Positions 19,900 to 20,000 of a DNA stretch of 20,000 nucleotides are shown here, piece after piece. This stretch comes from Penaeus vannamei (taxonomy: Eukaryota; Arthropoda; Malacostraca; Decapoda; Penaeidae). The stretch spans positions 33,441,546 through 33,461,545 of the forward strand of contig NC_091571.1 of assembly GCF_042767895.1 (NCBI RefSeq), in the 5' to 3' direction. Each line of letters begins with the position of its first letter. The first letter of the stretch is position 1. The notes beneath the pieces are model-generated. The model ran no database searches. It was not told the DNA's origin and was given only the letters and a program-made list of their open reading frames with translations. A program made the translations under genes and the position numbers.

Positions 19900-20000
19900 A
19901 AAAGTATAAGAAGAGGAACTCCACTCTAATGACTACCAGAGAAAAAAAAACAAATGCAAGCGAATCTATAGCCGGGAAGGGGATCCAACACCCTCGTCGG
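19900..20000. other. Unique DNA to the window edge
   Basis: No repeat, gene or regulatory element recognised. Confidence 0.5.

Overview
This is eukaryotic nuclear DNA in which simple repeats occupy a very large part of the sequence. I see no operon structure, no rRNA or tRNA gene, no CRISPR array, and no transposase or reverse transcriptase. Very long (GA)n, (GT/CA)n, (TA)n, (AAT)n and (GGA)n tracts, kilobase-scale all-purine or all-pyrimidine blocks, and short islands of unique sequence are known to be typical of decapod crustaceans, above all penaeid shrimp. That assignment is an inference from repeat style. No gene family here confirms it, and another repeat-rich invertebrate is possible.

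Layout. 1-433: purine minisatellite with a long/short alternating unit. 434-1800: AT-rich unique DNA with a (TA)n tract. 1800-2800: (GA)n and purine-rich DNA. 2881-3176: compound (CT)n(AT)n(GT)n followed by (TA)n. 3178-3760: CpG-richer unique island. 3763-4690: (CA)n and two (GA)n arrays. 4740-5220: C-rich and unique DNA. 5428-5660: (TA)n(CA)n(TA)n. 5698-6170: degenerate AAT/GAT repeats. 6255-7440: pyrimidine block, short unique spacer, then purine block. 7785-8060: (AAT)n. 8531-8716: (CA)n with a CACACG variant. 8720-10900: mostly unique DNA. 11141-12030: a very long purine block. 12251-12520: (GT)n and derivatives. 12700-13735: a second pyrimidine-spacer-purine arrangement. 13900-14100: (CA)n. 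14165-14440: CpG-rich island. 14620-14925: pyrimidine tract. 14933-16550: the most gene-like part. 16560-19250: repeated (GA)n(GACA)n arrays and purine blocks. 19260-19900: unique DNA with exon-like and regulatory motifs.

Genes. The only coding call I hold with moderate confidence is one 63-codon internal exon on the minus strand (15812-16000). It has a good acceptor, a consensus CAG|GTAAGT donor and an open frame. Four plus-strand segments (10382, 14933, 19302, 19707) follow good acceptor-like sequences, and one of them is followed by AATAAA, but each is weak alone. Nearly all long open frames here are translations of microsatellites (Ser-Leu, Arg-Glu, Tyr-Ile, Cys-Val, Thr-His, poly-Asn) and are not genes.

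The most notable non-gene signals are three exact copies of CAAGATGGCG (YY1/Pho type) in unrelated flanks, three copies of TGACGTAAT, a short dispersed element around GTCCATCCCATG lying between a G-run and a C-run at two sites 12 kb apart, higher-order structure in two minisatellites, and a strong bias for purines to lie on the plus strand. I do not see a new multi-gene system.
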